A stretch of DNA of 64,000 nucleotides, taken from NCBI GenBank assembly GCA_963775805.1, contig CAVZKG010000002.1, positions 744,001 through 808,000 of the forward strand, written 5' to 3'. Below are positions 1-9,200 of the stretch, piece after piece. Source of the stretch: JAFAMB01 sp963775805. GTDB lineage: Bacteria; Verrucomicrobiota; Verrucomicrobiia; Chthoniobacterales; JAFAMB01. Under the pieces are notes generated by a model, which saw only the letters and a program-made list of their open reading frames with translations, searched no databases and had not been told where the DNA came from. Numbering within the stretch: the stretch's first letter is position 1; every line of letters starts with the position of its first letter. A program made the position numbers and the translations under genes.

Positions 1-1
1 C

Positions 2-154
2 TTACTGCCGGAAGACCTCGAGAAAGACCCGACCACATTCCGGGGCGTCAACAACGGATGGCCGGCTATTATCAGCAGTCTCAAGAGTCTGCTCGAGACA
101 GGGGAGCCAATAAGGTTCTCGGTTGGCGCTGGAGGGAAAGCAGCTACAGCATGA
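2..154 (+). CDS. SRPBCC/AHSA1-family protein, C-terminal end (cut by window edge)
   Basis: The frame is open from the window edge and ends in TGA at 152-154. It gives about 50 residues with the pattern FRGVNNGWPAIISSLKSLLE, which matches the last helix of START/SRPBCC (AHSA1, activator of Hsp90 ATPase) proteins. This long C-terminal helix packs across a hydrophobic ligand pocket. Bacterial members are small soluble proteins of about 150 residues, often paired with an ArsR regulator. The N-terminal part lies outside the window, so ligand and start cannot be judged. Confidence 0.6.
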   Translation, partial: LLPEDLEKDPTTFRGVNNGWPAIISSLKSLLETGEPIRFSVGAGGKAATA

Positions 155-252
155 GCGTCAAATTAAAACGCAATCGCGCAATGTTTTAAGGGGCGGCTTA
201 GTGCTTTTTTTTTATTCCAGACTTTCATCGGGACGCGGGATAATTTTGTGCG

Positions 253-675
253 CTAAAGCTGAGCTTCAACCGCTACCTTATCTATCACCGACCATACTTG
301 CCAGATCTTCCCGCTCCGAAATTCGTAGAACACATTCTCGGTAAAGGAAACTCTTTTCCCATTTACATGGAGTCCCAGGAAATTTTCGTTTGGCCTACAG
401 TCGAATTGAAGCCGGCTTGCTATGTAAGGGGAATCGGCAATCAGCAGCTGAATATCGAAATAAAGATCTGTAATTTCACGGAAATCTTTCTCCAGCATCT
501 TCCGATAACCTGATACCCCGATCCGTTGACCATTGTGACATACTTCATCATGAACGTACCGTCCAAGGTTCGGCCAATCCTGCCGATTAAGGCAGGCGAT
601 GTAGTCTCGGTAGATGTTGGAGAGATCGGCTTTAATCGTGGTAATTTCTCCTCCGCTTGTCCGATAGATTAGCAC
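253..675 (-). CDS. SnoaL-like (NTF2-fold) ester cyclase-type protein
   Basis: A 140-aa protein, the usual length for SnoaL-like polyketide-cyclase/NTF2-fold proteins. The family pattern is visible: an N-terminal helix (YRDYIACLNRQDWPNLGRYV), a central G-Y-R-x-M-L-x-x-D segment, the strand set that follows, and a C-terminal strand pair ending in GKIWQVWSVIDK. These cone-shaped alpha+beta barrels bind small hydrophobic ligands; many bacterial members have no assigned reaction. The longest frame opens with GTG at 675. No strong ribosome site is visible, so the start is uncertain. It is transcribed away from the SDR at 823. Confidence 0.7.
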   Translation of the reverse strand: MLIYRTSGGEITTIKADLSNIYRDYIACLNRQDWPNLGRYVHDEVCHNGQRIGVSGYRKMLEKDFREITDLYFDIQLLIADSPYIASRLQFDCRPNENFLGLHVNGKRVSFTENVFYEFRSGKIWQVWSVIDKVAVEAQL

Positions 676-822
676 GAGATCAAATCCCGCACTTAAAAAT
701 ATTATCTTATCAATCGATTCTCAGTGTGCATTGTTTAATCATGCTAAGCGGGAGTCACTCGACTTCCTAAGGTTGAAAGAATTGCTTCAAGGCATACTCT
801 CGATTTTAGAAAGAAACAGACC

Positions 823-1578
823 ATGTCAGAAAAGAGCCAGATTGCAGTTGTCACGGGCGGCGGGAGTGGGGTGGGCCGAGCAGTCAGCCACGCGCTGAGT
901 GATGGTGGTTGGACAGTCGTGATTGCCGGTCGCAGAAGCGAACCCCTCGAGGAAACCAAGCGGACGGCAAATGGAAAGGGAGAGATCGAAACGTTCCTGG
1001 CTGATATCACGGAAGAAAAGGCCGTCGATGAGCTTTTCGACACGGTGGTGAAGCGGCACGGCCGCCTGGATCTTCTGTTCAATAACGCGGGGATTAACGT
1101 GCCTGCTATTCCGTTGGATGAATTGAACGTCGAAGATCTTCGATCGATTATTCGAGTCAACCTATTTGGTTCGATGCTATGCGCAAGGGCTGCCTTTCGA
1201 GTCATGAAAAGACAGTCGCCACAAGGGGGCCGGATAATAAATAACGGATCTGTGTCGGCATACGCGCCTCGCCCAAATTCGGCCCCATACACTTCCACCA
1301 AGCATGCAATCACCGGGCTGACGAAATCTCTCGCGCTTGATGGACGGCCGTTCAATATCGCCTGTGGTCAGATCGATATCGGCAATGCCACCACTGATAT
1401 GTCGGCTTATATGGCTTCTGGGGCCTTGCAGGCGAACGGGACAAGGATGGCGGAACCACGCATTCCGGCAAGGCATGTCGGGGAGGCAGTATTGCAAATG
1501 GCGAGCTTGCCATTGGAGGCTAATATCCCGTTTCTCACCATGATGGCTTCCGGCATGCCACTTTATGGGCGCGGATAG
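823..1578 (+). CDS. SDR-family NAD(P)-dependent oxidoreductase
   Basis: A 251-aa classical short-chain dehydrogenase/reductase. The cofactor loop TGGGSGVG lies near residue 12 and NNAG near residue 90. The catalytic Ser (NGSVSAYAPR) and the Y-x-x-x-K motif (YTSTK) are both present. The family reduces or oxidises alcohols and carbonyls with NAD(P)H; the substrate cannot be read from the sequence. After the active site, LALDGRPFNIACGQIDIGNA is typical of the SDR subgroup annotated as 3-oxoacyl-ACP-reductase-like. It stands alone, followed by a 495-bp repeat-bearing gap. Confidence 0.88.
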   Translation: MSEKSQIAVVTGGGSGVGRAVSHALSDGGWTVVIAGRRSEPLEETKRTANGKGEIETFLADITEEKAVDELFDTVVKRHGRLDLLFNNAGINVPAIPLDELNVEDLRSIIRVNLFGSMLCARAAFRVMKRQSPQGGRIINNGSVSAYAPRPNSAPYTSTKHAITGLTKSLALDGRPFNIACGQIDIGNATTDMSAYMASGALQANGTRMAEPRIPARHVGEAVLQMASLPLEANIPFLTMMASGMPLYGRG

Positions 1579-2073
1579 CGAGGGACTTCCCGGCGAAGGC
1601 GTTCACCAAAGAGACACCGAGACACGGAGGAGGACGCAGAGGGTTGGATTCACCACAAAGACGCAAAGGGCACAGAGTTTCGGATGGTTGAGGTTTGTCG
1701 TCCGGAGTGGAACGATATCGCGTTGGATGCGCTGTTGGGTAGGGACGCGCGGAGAACGCAAGAACGTTTGGGAACTGAAAGTAAAATTGGCTTTCAGCCT
1801 GTCTTCGATTGGCGTCTCGCCTGTTCATTCCCGGGAACGGTTCACCAAAGAGACACAACGCAGTGGAAGCCGCAACCACAAGGATGCGGTGTCGGCGTAT
1901 CGGCGTATCGGCGGATACCAAGTTAGATAAGCATCGTCATTCTACTCCTCTATGAGGGACAGGTCGCCGCGGTTTGGGGGTGGGTTTTATGGTGTTTTTG
2001 GAGAATACGCTTCCTAAAGAGCCAATACATGTGAACATTTCACTCAATTTGATGCCTTAGAATAAAACGAATT
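1579..2073. repeat. Gene-free gap with short dispersed repeats
   Basis: No convincing gene. The sequence GTTCACCAAAGAGACAC occurs twice (1601-1617 and 1840-1856). A related stretch, TTCACCACAAAGACGCAAAG, lies near 1650. CGGCGTATCGGCGTATCGG near 1895-1915 is a short tandem. GGCGTCTCGCCTGT near 1811 is the same palindromic core found in the REPIN elements at 33.7 and 34.2 kb. Overlapping frames here have repeat-derived, low-complexity translations, so I read this as intergenic repeat debris. Confidence 0.55.
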
Positions 2074-2559
2074 ATGTCATATACAGAGCACGAGCCTTTC
2101 CTGCGTCGAGCCATCGAGTTGTCTCAGCGAGCGGCCTTGGAATATTCCACCGGCGGAGTTTTCGGTGCGGTTCTCGTGAAAGACGGCAAGATCCTCTCAG
2201 AAGGAATGAACCGGGTCGTGGCGAGTCACGACCCGACGTGGCACGCAGAAATGGAAGCAATTCGCCTCGCTTGCATTACGCTTCAAAGCTTCAAACTCAC
2301 CGGCTGCACCCTCTACACTTCCGCAGAACCTTGCCCCATGTGCATGGCGACCTGCTATTGGGCTGGTATTGACAGAGTTTTCTACGGCGCCTCGGTCGAG
2401 GACGCCTTCGAATACGGAAACTTTGACGATCGTCCGATCTATGAACAACTCGCCTTACCCAAAGAAAAGCGCTCGATCACCCTCACTCAGATGCTGCGGG
2501 ATGAGGCGGTGGTCGTGTGGAAGAAGTACCAAGCCAAGCCGGACAAAGTCCAATATTGA
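2074..2559 (+). CDS. Nucleoside/guanine deaminase (CDA fold)
   Basis: A 161-aa zinc-dependent deaminase. The zinc/proton-shuttle motif HAE (TWHAEMEAI, near residue 56) and PCPMC (AEPCPMCMATCYW, near residue 88) are both intact. Length, the C-terminal region (NFDDRPIYEQLALPKEKR) and the absence of TadA-specific features favour the guanine-deaminase/GuaD branch over tRNA-adenosine deaminase, although I cannot exclude related purine or cytosine substrates. The reaction would be hydrolytic deamination in the cytoplasm. Its stop codon overlaps the likely start of the next gene (TTGA at 2556-2559), suggesting translational coupling. Confidence 0.85.
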   Translation: MSYTEHEPFLRRAIELSQRAALEYSTGGVFGAVLVKDGKILSEGMNRVVASHDPTWHAEMEAIRLACITLQSFKLTGCTLYTSAEPCPMCMATCYWAGIDRVFYGASVEDAFEYGNFDDRPIYEQLALPKEKRSITLTQMLRDEAVVVWKKYQAKPDKVQY

Positions 2560-3530
2560 CAACAGAAACTCATCGACCCGAGGGGCGAGTCGCCGTTGTG
2601 ACTCAGACACGGGTCACGACCGAAGGCTATAGTGCGTATATCGATTGGCAACGTCGCGTAGGGGAACATCTCACCCGGACGCCTGGGTTCATTGTTCAGG
2701 AAGTCATTCCTCCTTCACCACCGGTACAGGTTGACTGGGTGGTTATTCAGAAATTCAAAACCCGGGAAAACGCGCGCGCGTGGCTTCAGTCCGAAGATCG
2801 TAGCCGGTTGCTCGGCGAGGTGAAAGCTTACTTCGTCGGTAACGATGATATTCACCTCGTAAGCGAAGATGAGACGCAGCGACAGAAAACCGCGGTCTCT
2901 GCTGTTATCTCCTTCCGTGTCGAGCCAGGGAAAGAAAAGCCGTTTCTCGAATGGCAGCGCCGCATCTCGGCCGCCGAAGCGAAATTTGGCGGATTCCTCG
3001 GACACAAAGTCGAGCCTCCAATGCGCGGCGTACGCGAAGACTGGACAGTTATTCTCACATTCGAATCGGAAAAAAGTCTGAACGCATGGCTCGAATCGGC
3101 GCAACGCGCAAAACTCCTCCAGGAAGGGAGCGAATTTAATACGAATTTAAGACTCCGAACGACAAGCTATGGCTTCGATTTCTGGTCAGGCGGAGAGAGC
3201 GGTAAGCGCCAAAGCAAGGTACCAGTCTTCAAGAGCAACTTGCTCGTGCTTCTCGTACTGTACCCAACGGTTTTTTTATGGGGATATTTTGTCAGCGTTC
3301 CGCTCCTTGAATCCAAAGGGGTGCCGTTTTGGCTATCGCTTTTTGTCGGGAACCTTTTTAGCACCCAGCTGCTTGGCTGGCTGGTTGTGCCCGCTATATT
3401 CCGTCTCTTTGGCTGGTGGCTTGATCCTAAGCCGGTTTTTTGGAAACAGATTACGGGCTACGGAATACTGCTCGGGCTTTATTCGATCTCCATGGCAGGA
3501 TATGCTTGGCTGCTATCGATAGCATCTTAG
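2556..3530 (+). CDS. Double ABM-domain protein with C-terminal membrane segments
   Basis: Two successive antibiotic-biosynthesis-monooxygenase (ferredoxin-like ABM) domains, each of about 95 residues, share the pattern Y..W...V...L...PGF..QEV.PP....DW.VI..F and repeat as FLEWQRRI...FGGFLGHKVEPP...DWTVIL.F. They are followed by about three hydrophobic helices (LLVLLVLYPTVFLWGYFV, then LFSTQLLGWLVVPAIF, then YGILLGLYSISMAGYAWLL). This matches the 'antibiotic biosynthesis monooxygenase' membrane family of unknown function. The frame is open from a GTG at 2517, but TTG at 2556 sits in a TTGA overlap with the deaminase stop and is the more likely start. A heme- or quinol-related role is only a guess. 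Confidence 0.8.
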   Translation: MTTETHRPEGRVAVVTQTRVTTEGYSAYIDWQRRVGEHLTRTPGFIVQEVIPPSPPVQVDWVVIQKFKTRENARAWLQSEDRSRLLGEVKAYFVGNDDIHLVSEDETQRQKTAVSAVISFRVEPGKEKPFLEWQRRISAAEAKFGGFLGHKVEPPMRGVREDWTVILTFESEKSLNAWLESAQRAKLLQEGSEFNTNLRLRTTSYGFDFWSGGESGKRQSKVPVFKSNLLVLLVLYPTVFLWGYFVSVPLLESKGVPFWLSLFVGNLFSTQLLGWLVVPAIFRLFGWWLDPKPVFWKQITGYGILLGLYSISMAGYAWLLSIAS

Positions 3531-3664
3531 TCCCATTCCGTTCAGCTAGCTTTCAACGTCTACGAGGCGCGTGGAACGCTAATACGAACAGTTTCTGGCG
3601 GATCTAGCAGTCAATGCCCATAACATACATATTACCAGTTACTAGATTCGGCTCGAGGACGGAC

Positions 3665-3701
3665 GAACATCTCACAAGTTTGAAAAACTTGTGAGATGTT
3701 C
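3665..3701 (-). terminator. Perfect hairpin after the GFA gene
   Basis: GAACATCTCACAAGTT, loop TGAAA, AACTTGTGAGATGTTC: a 16-bp perfect stem immediately downstream of the GFA stop at 3705. There is no long U tract on the minus strand. A close relative of the same hairpin occurs at 29147-29170, so it is a dispersed element that may serve as a terminator. Confidence 0.6.
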
Positions 3702-3704
3702 AGG

Positions 3705-4127
3705 CTAGGAAGGATACTTTTCGAACTTTGGCAACGTGGGATTCATTTGATCCCAGGTGTGCGCGTCCGAGGTCCAGACATCCATTTGCAGATCGAACCA
3801 ACTCGGATCATCCAGGCTTGCCGTTTTGATTGCGACGATATGAGGGGCTGCGTCGGGCTTGAGGTTAATCGGTGAGCCGCATTCCGAGCAGAAGCCCCGA
3901 TGGGTCTGGCCACCCATCTCACTGGGAGAGGCATGGAAGCGCAGAGCGCCTTGCCGGAGCTCGAAAGCGGCGGCCGGCACGATGGCGAAAGAGGAGAACG
4001 GCCCACCGCTGGATCGTTGGCAATCCCTGCAGTGACAGTGAAGCATCATCACCGGTTCGGCAGTGCATTCATAGCGAATCTCGCCGCAAGCGCATCCGCC
4101 AGAGAAGGGTATGGTTATTTTACTCAT
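3705..4127 (-). CDS. GFA / CENP-V-family zinc protein
   Basis: A 140-aa protein of the glutathione-dependent formaldehyde-activating enzyme (GFA) family. Zinc ligands are visible as GGCACGEIRYEC near residue 10, CHCRDCQRSSGGPF near residue 31, and FCSECGSPI near residue 79. GFA-fold proteins bind two zinc ions; the founding member speeds formation of S-hydroxymethyl-glutathione, but most paralogues lack a tested activity. ATG at 4127 starts right at the zinc-domain N-terminus. The gene is monocistronic and followed by a strong hairpin. Confidence 0.85.
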   Translation of the reverse strand: MSKITIPFSGGCACGEIRYECTAEPVMMLHCHCRDCQRSSGGPFSSFAIVPAAAFELRQGALRFHASPSEMGGQTHRGFCSECGSPINLKPDAAPHIVAIKTASLDDPSWFDLQMDVWTSDAHTWDQMNPTLPKFEKYPS

Positions 4128-4301
4128 AGATTAGGTTTTCTCCGATTCACAATCGCAGCTCGCGGACTGACGGTGGTGCCGTCTCGGGCCAATATGCTTC
4201 AAACAATATTAAACCTTTAAGTTGAATATCAAATAAAAAAAACGGCCGAGCCCGAATTTCTTTGATTGAGCCCGCCGCTATTGCAATTTATTGACGATTG
4301 A

Positions 4302-4616
4302 TTCCGGGAATTAGGCACAACAAGAGCGACAGTCGGAAACGCAATTCGATAGCTGATAGAGAGCGGTCTCGTCCGTGCTACCCACCAAACGAATGATGTC
4401 GTCCAGGTTGGACGACCAGGGGCTAACGTGCGCTTGGATCCCGAAGGTGCCTTTTTCGTCGGCGTCGAAATTGAGAAAAGAGCCCTGACTATCCAACTGT
4501 TTGATTTTGCCATGGAGGTCCGCGCGGCTCGGCATGTCTCGATTAATATAGAGCTTAGCCGATTAGATAAGATCGCATTCAAAATAGCGGAAACAGCAGC
4601 TGATTCTGGCAACTGA
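4302..4616 (+). pseudogene. ROK-family transcriptional regulator remnant
   Basis: Read in the plus frame, this stretch gives a recognisable ROK (NagC/XylR-type) regulator: winged-helix end ELGTTRATVGNAIR, an in-frame TAG at 4350, LIESGLVRATHQ, the hinge VGRPGANVRLDPEGAFF, then the start of the ROK sugar-kinase-like domain VGVEIEKRALTIQLFDF. A second stop (TGA) lies at 4299. The frame ends at 4616, about 280 residues short of a full ROK protein. It is therefore a 5'- and 3'-degraded gene. Intact relatives repress sugar catabolic operons and respond to sugar or phosphosugar ligands. A minus-strand frame over the same bases is its shadow. Confidence 0.75.
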
Positions 4617-4630
4617 CTACTTCTTTCCGG

Positions 4631-5917
4631 CTAGAAATCCAGGTGATTCCAATAAGTCACTTTGTCGCGATGGTTGACGACAAATTTGACCGCGCCGTCC
4701 TGCGATACTACGACCGCGAGGCATTCCGCGTATTCGCGGCAGAGGCGGTAGGCGGTCCGATGCCGGGTTCCTGCGCTCTCCATGGACTCAAGGACACAAT
4801 GTTCCGCTTCGATGTCGACGGCGCGATACACCATTTCGTCTTCAAAGCTTGGGACCTGAATTTCAACGCCGAACCCAAGAACAGTGAATTGATGATCGAG
4901 TAACAGGCAACCGTCGACTGCTGTGAGGTCCGAAAGCCAAAGCGCGAGCTCAACGAATTGTTGACTGAACGTATATGGAAACTCGTCGTACCAATCCAGG
5001 TACTCTTGCCAACCTACGGATGTCTTTTCTTTGGCCAAGGCCAACTGGCCCAATCGGCGTGTGACTTCGGAAAGAATGACGGCAAACGGAGAGGCTGTGC
5101 AGGCCTCGTCGACCCGATACTTTGCGCGTAAGGGACCGCGCGTCTCGAGAAGTTTTCCAATCAGGTATCGCGGAGCGAACACAATTGTGCCGCCGTGCCG
5201 CGAATTGCGGACCTCCCGAATGATACGTCTCATTAACGCAACGCCGATTTTCTCGGCAAGATCTTCGCGCACGGTGACCGAGTCGAACGGATGTGCCGCC
5301 TTCTGATCCGAGAATCCCTCGCCGACGGTCCGATAACGCTCGAGCAGCCAGGTAGAGGCGAACAAATCAAACCCATGGCCTTCGACCCTGCCGTTCAACA
5401 ATGTAACGAGACGTTCCGAACCGCGGTGAATCACCAGGTTCCCAGGACCTCGGACATGGATAATCAGCCAATCGGGGAGTGGATAATTGATCGAATCGAT
5501 TGCCGCCGTCAAATCCCTGGACCAGGCGCCGGTGTGAACCATGCCTGAAATCTCGAATCCGCGACTGGGGGTCCATTCGACCACGAGCATGGCTCGATAA
5601 AATCCGGTTGCAGGTCCCAGTCGCCGGATCTCCTGTTCAATAAACGCCCTCCGCTTGGCGAAGCGAACAAGATGAAACCCGATTGCCGCCAAGCCGGCAG
5701 GCTCAAGATATTCCAGCTGCGACAACGTGATGCGGCATTCGATCGGCCGGCCTTCCTCGCGAAGGAGGCTCGCCTGGTACGCAACGCTCAGGAAGCTGTT
5801 CAGCGTTTCGACAGAATCCAGAGCGATATGCTTCTCATCCGGTCTGTTGCATAGCATCCATATCTGGTCCGCCAGCTCGCGAGGATACGAATGTTCATGG
5901 AATTCAGTGGTCGACAC
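4631..5917 (-). CDS. DACNV-type putative nucleotide-sensor protein
   Basis: About 428 aa from a GTG at 5917. An open frame continues to a TTG at 6040, but that part lies in a dispersed repeat and does not look like protein. The C-terminal third resembles diadenylate-cyclase-like (DisA_N-fold) domains: VDGCLLLDHQFTVLGFGVEI stands where the DGA motif is expected, and GTRHRTAYRLC corresponds to the RHR motif, followed by AVVVSQDGAVKFV. The N-terminal YPRELADQIW segment also fits the family described as the DACNV sensor domain. Such domains are predicted to bind nucleotides. Catalysis is doubtful because the DGA alanine is Cys. The family call is from memory of motifs. Confidence 0.65.
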   Translation of the reverse strand: MSTTEFHEHSYPRELADQIWMLCNRPDEKHIALDSVETLNSFLSVAYQASLLREEGRPIECRITLSQLEYLEPAGLAAIGFHLVRFAKRRAFIEQEIRRLGPATGFYRAMLVVEWTPSRGFEISGMVHTGAWSRDLTAAIDSINYPLPDWLIIHVRGPGNLVIHRGSERLVTLLNGRVEGHGFDLFASTWLLERYRTVGEGFSDQKAAHPFDSVTVREDLAEKIGVALMRRIIREVRNSRHGGTIVFAPRYLIGKLLETRGPLRAKYRVDEACTASPFAVILSEVTRRLGQLALAKEKTSVGWQEYLDWYDEFPYTFSQQFVELALWLSDLTAVDGCLLLDHQFTVLGFGVEIQVPSFEDEMVYRAVDIEAEHCVLESMESAGTRHRTAYRLCREYAECLAVVVSQDGAVKFVVNHRDKVTYWNHLDF

Positions 5918-6029
5918 TACACAGACGTTTCGACCCTCGGAGCGATGATTGCATCCGATTTCTTCCGGATGGTATTCAGATTGGTTAACCTGACGCCACC
6001 AGGGGGGCGCACTCGATGCGATGGCTCGA

Positions 6030-6220
6030 TTTTGTCCCAAGGGACAGCCCGATAGGAGCCAGGTACGAAGTGCCTGGATAACGATACAGAAAAATCCCCG
6101 TCCTGGAGGGGTGGTCGAAGGAATTGTCCTTTCAAACGTCCCGCTGGGACGGGGCTTTTCTTCTAATGATTCCAGGCACTTCGTACCTGGCTATTATCAC
6201 GCTGTCCCTCCGGGACAAAA
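6030..6220. repeat. REPIN-like inverted-repeat element
   Basis: Two arms of about 50 bp in inverted orientation: 6030-6079 and 6171-6220. They share TTTTGTCCC, GGGACAGC and AGCCAGGTACGAAGTGCCTGG, with few mismatches. The spacer itself folds, with CCCCGTCC near 6103 and GGGACGGGG near 6148. This is a dispersed palindromic element rather than a gene. It sits between the upstream edge of the DACNV gene and the 3' end of the autotransporter. Confidence 0.75.
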
Positions 6221-6294
6221 CACATTCACCCTGGGATCCTTTGCCCAGGTTAATGCTTATTAGCGTCTCGCCTGTCCAAGAGATAGCTAATGAA

Positions 6295-9200
6295 TTAAAA
6301 ACTGAATCGTACACCTCCGGTTACAGCATTTGAATCGTAGTGGTCCCGGCCGAGTTGACCGTCGTATGAAACATAGGTTGATATCGCCGGGGTCCAATAG
6401 GCTGTGATCCCTGCACTGACGATCGCGCTGTCGTGACCTTCGACCGGCCCCACAAATGTATCGGATGGTCCGGGAATTCCCACGAAACCCGCAGCAATCG
6501 GGAGTGCCGAATATTTGAATTCATGTTCCCAGGCAGCTCTCAAAGCGGGCTCCAGAACAACCGAACCGATTTGCCAGGCGTAACTGACTCTGAACCCCAG
6601 GTCGGTGCGTAACGACTCCGCGGACTGCGAATGAATGTCCAACGGAGCCAGTGAACCTTTTTCTGTAAAGTCATCAATATTCACATAGGTGTATTGAAGC
6701 GAAGCAGTCGGCCCGACGCTTAAATGCCCACAGTGCAAATCGTAGCCGCCGCTCAGAAAGCTGCTGTATTCCGCCCCGCTTGTGCCTCCGGAAGCCATGC
6801 CCCCAATCGTGGAGCGACTCGAATCATAAACGCTGTGGCCCCCGTAAATTCCTCCATTAAGATAGAACCCACGGTCAAACCAGCTTGCATAGACTCCGCC
6901 CCGGCCGCTATCGACATCGATGTTGCCCCTCGGGTTAAGACTGGTCCAGGTGTGCGAGTATTCGCCCATGACCCCAACCACCAACTGGTCGGTGAGCCGA
7001 TAGTCAATCCCCAGGCTGGCTCCGCCGGTAGTGAAGTCGTACCCTTTGGCGTTGTAGTCAGCATCCACATTCACAAAATCACCGAAGCCGGTTACCCAGA
7101 CTCCCCAGCGGTTTTCTGCTCCAGGCTGGAGAGCTTGTTCCACAGGGTTCTTGGAAGACTTGCCGTCAACGGGTTCTTTATCTTCGAGATTAACGGAGGC
7201 CCCGTTCGTTTTCATGTTGGAGCTGAATCCGCTGGATCCGTTTCGCAAATCGTCCAAGCGGCTTTCAAGGTTCATCCGCTGGAGGTTCGCATTCGAGAAA
7301 CTGATTTCGTAAAACGACGACAGTGAATCGGGAGAGATTTTTTCCAGATCGCCCGGGAGATTCGAAACAGGTTCTTTGGAAAGAAAGGAAATCAGCTCGC
7401 CAATTTTTGGATTGAGCTGCGTTTCATCCAGCAGATTGCCGGCTGCGCGCTGATTCGGGGTTTGGGCAAAGGACTCGAAATCGATCGTGACAATCACCGG
7501 CGGCGGCGCCGGGGGATTGATGGGAGGAATGATCGGAGGCGGGACGGCCAGGAACTCGAGATCCACGAAGTCACGGCCATACACAAGGTCAATGGTTTTG
7601 ATTCCATCTCCTGGAGTAAATGGATTTAAAAAGGTAGCGAATCGACCGGTCACCGTCCCTCCGGTCGTCACGAGAGTCAGTTCGTTCCCGGGCTTGGGCT
7701 GGAAGCCGAGCGAGATCAATTGCAGGGTGCCGTTGAGGCTCGCGTTTCCGCCTACGTTTAAGGTGTCGTATTGACCTGTGCCGGCACCGGCTACCTGTAA
7801 CTGCAAGGTGCCGCCGGCGTTCTGGGTGTAATTGCCTTTCACGTTGATTGGCTGAGGATCTGCTCTGAGAATTCCGCCGTTAACAATTACCGAGCCAAAA
7901 CCCAGGGCCTGAGGATTATTCACCGTCAGCGTCCCGGCGTTCACCGTTGTACCGCCGGTGTAAGTGTTCGTTCCGCTCAAGGTCGTAGTGCCGGTCCCGT
8001 TCTGTTGAACGCTCCCACTGCCGCTGATGACTCCTCCAAACGTGAGCGTGTTCGATCGATCGAAAAGCAGCGTTCCGTTGTCGACGACATTGCCGGCCAC
8101 AGTACCGGTCGTCCCGCCGTTGCCGAGTTGGATCGACGAACCCGGTAGGATTGTTGTACCTCCGGTGAAGGTATTGTTTGCTGTGAGAACGAGAGTTCCA
8201 GAACCGATTTGCTCGAGGTTACCGGACCCGGAGATCGTTCCCGTGAAAGTGACCAGGTCGGAACGGTCAAAGGCGAGTGTACCATTGTCAGTGACATCCC
8301 CGACGATGCTTCCCGTTGTAGTGTCGTTGCCGAGCTGGAGTGTTCCGGAGGTAATTGTCGTGCCTCCAGAGTAAGTGTTCGTGCCGGTAAGGGCGGTCGT
8401 TCCGGCTCCTGTTTTGATGAGCCCAAGGGTGCCGGAACCGTCTGCTAATACTCCGCTAAATAGTGTGTCTGTGCCGTCGGCGCCCACCGTCAAAACGACT
8501 GCACCTGCGCCGTTATTGGTGACCAATCCGCTTCCGGCAAGCGACCCGATTGTGTTATTGAACCCATTCAGATCCAGAACGGCAGGCGCGGTCACAGTAA
8601 ATGCTGAACTGGCGCTGAGCGCCGTGCTTGAACCGGCTTGTAACGTCCCGTCCGAGACACTTGTCGCTCCGCTATACGTATTGTCCCCACCAAGCACGAC
8701 AACCCCAGTCCCCTCCTGTGTAACGGTTCCAGTGCCGGTAATCGACCCGTTGAGAGTGAAGGTCCCCGATCGATCAAATACCAACGCAGCTCCCGGGGCA
8801 TTGATCAGCACGTTACCGACAATGCTCCCTGTACCTCCGCCATTGCCGATTTGGAGCGCGCCCTCATTGATCGTCGTGCCACCCGTGTAGGTATTGCTGC
8901 CCGTAAAGATCAAAGTGCCCGCTCCGTCCTTGACGCCGCTTCCCGTCCCGATGACTGATCCGCCGTAAGTAATGGTATCGCTGCGATCAATGTCCAAGAT
9001 TCCATTGTCGACAATCAAAACGCTGTTCACGGCCCCGGAGGGTCCTCCGGTTCCCAGTTGTAATGTTCCGGCGGAAATTGTCGTGGTTCCCGTGAACGGA
9101 TTGTTCGAAGTCAGGATCAGTGTTCCAATGCCTAGCTGCGTCAGCCCACCGGTGCCGCTGATAACTCCGTCAAAAGTCACCGTGTCGCTTCGGTCGAACG

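Noticed and set aside
1565..1930. Frames over the direct repeats after the first SDR
   Set aside because: Translation is derived from short dispersed repeats.
4311..4535. A 74-codon minus-strand frame ending in a Cys-rich CVSDCRSCCA
   Set aside because: It lies antisense to the ROK pseudogene, whose plus-strand reading is far more protein-like. The Cys run is a by-product.
6030..6220. CRISPR-like or terminator reading of the 6.1-kb palindromes
   Set aside because: Only one inverted pair, not regularly spaced direct repeats; better explained as a REPIN-like element.
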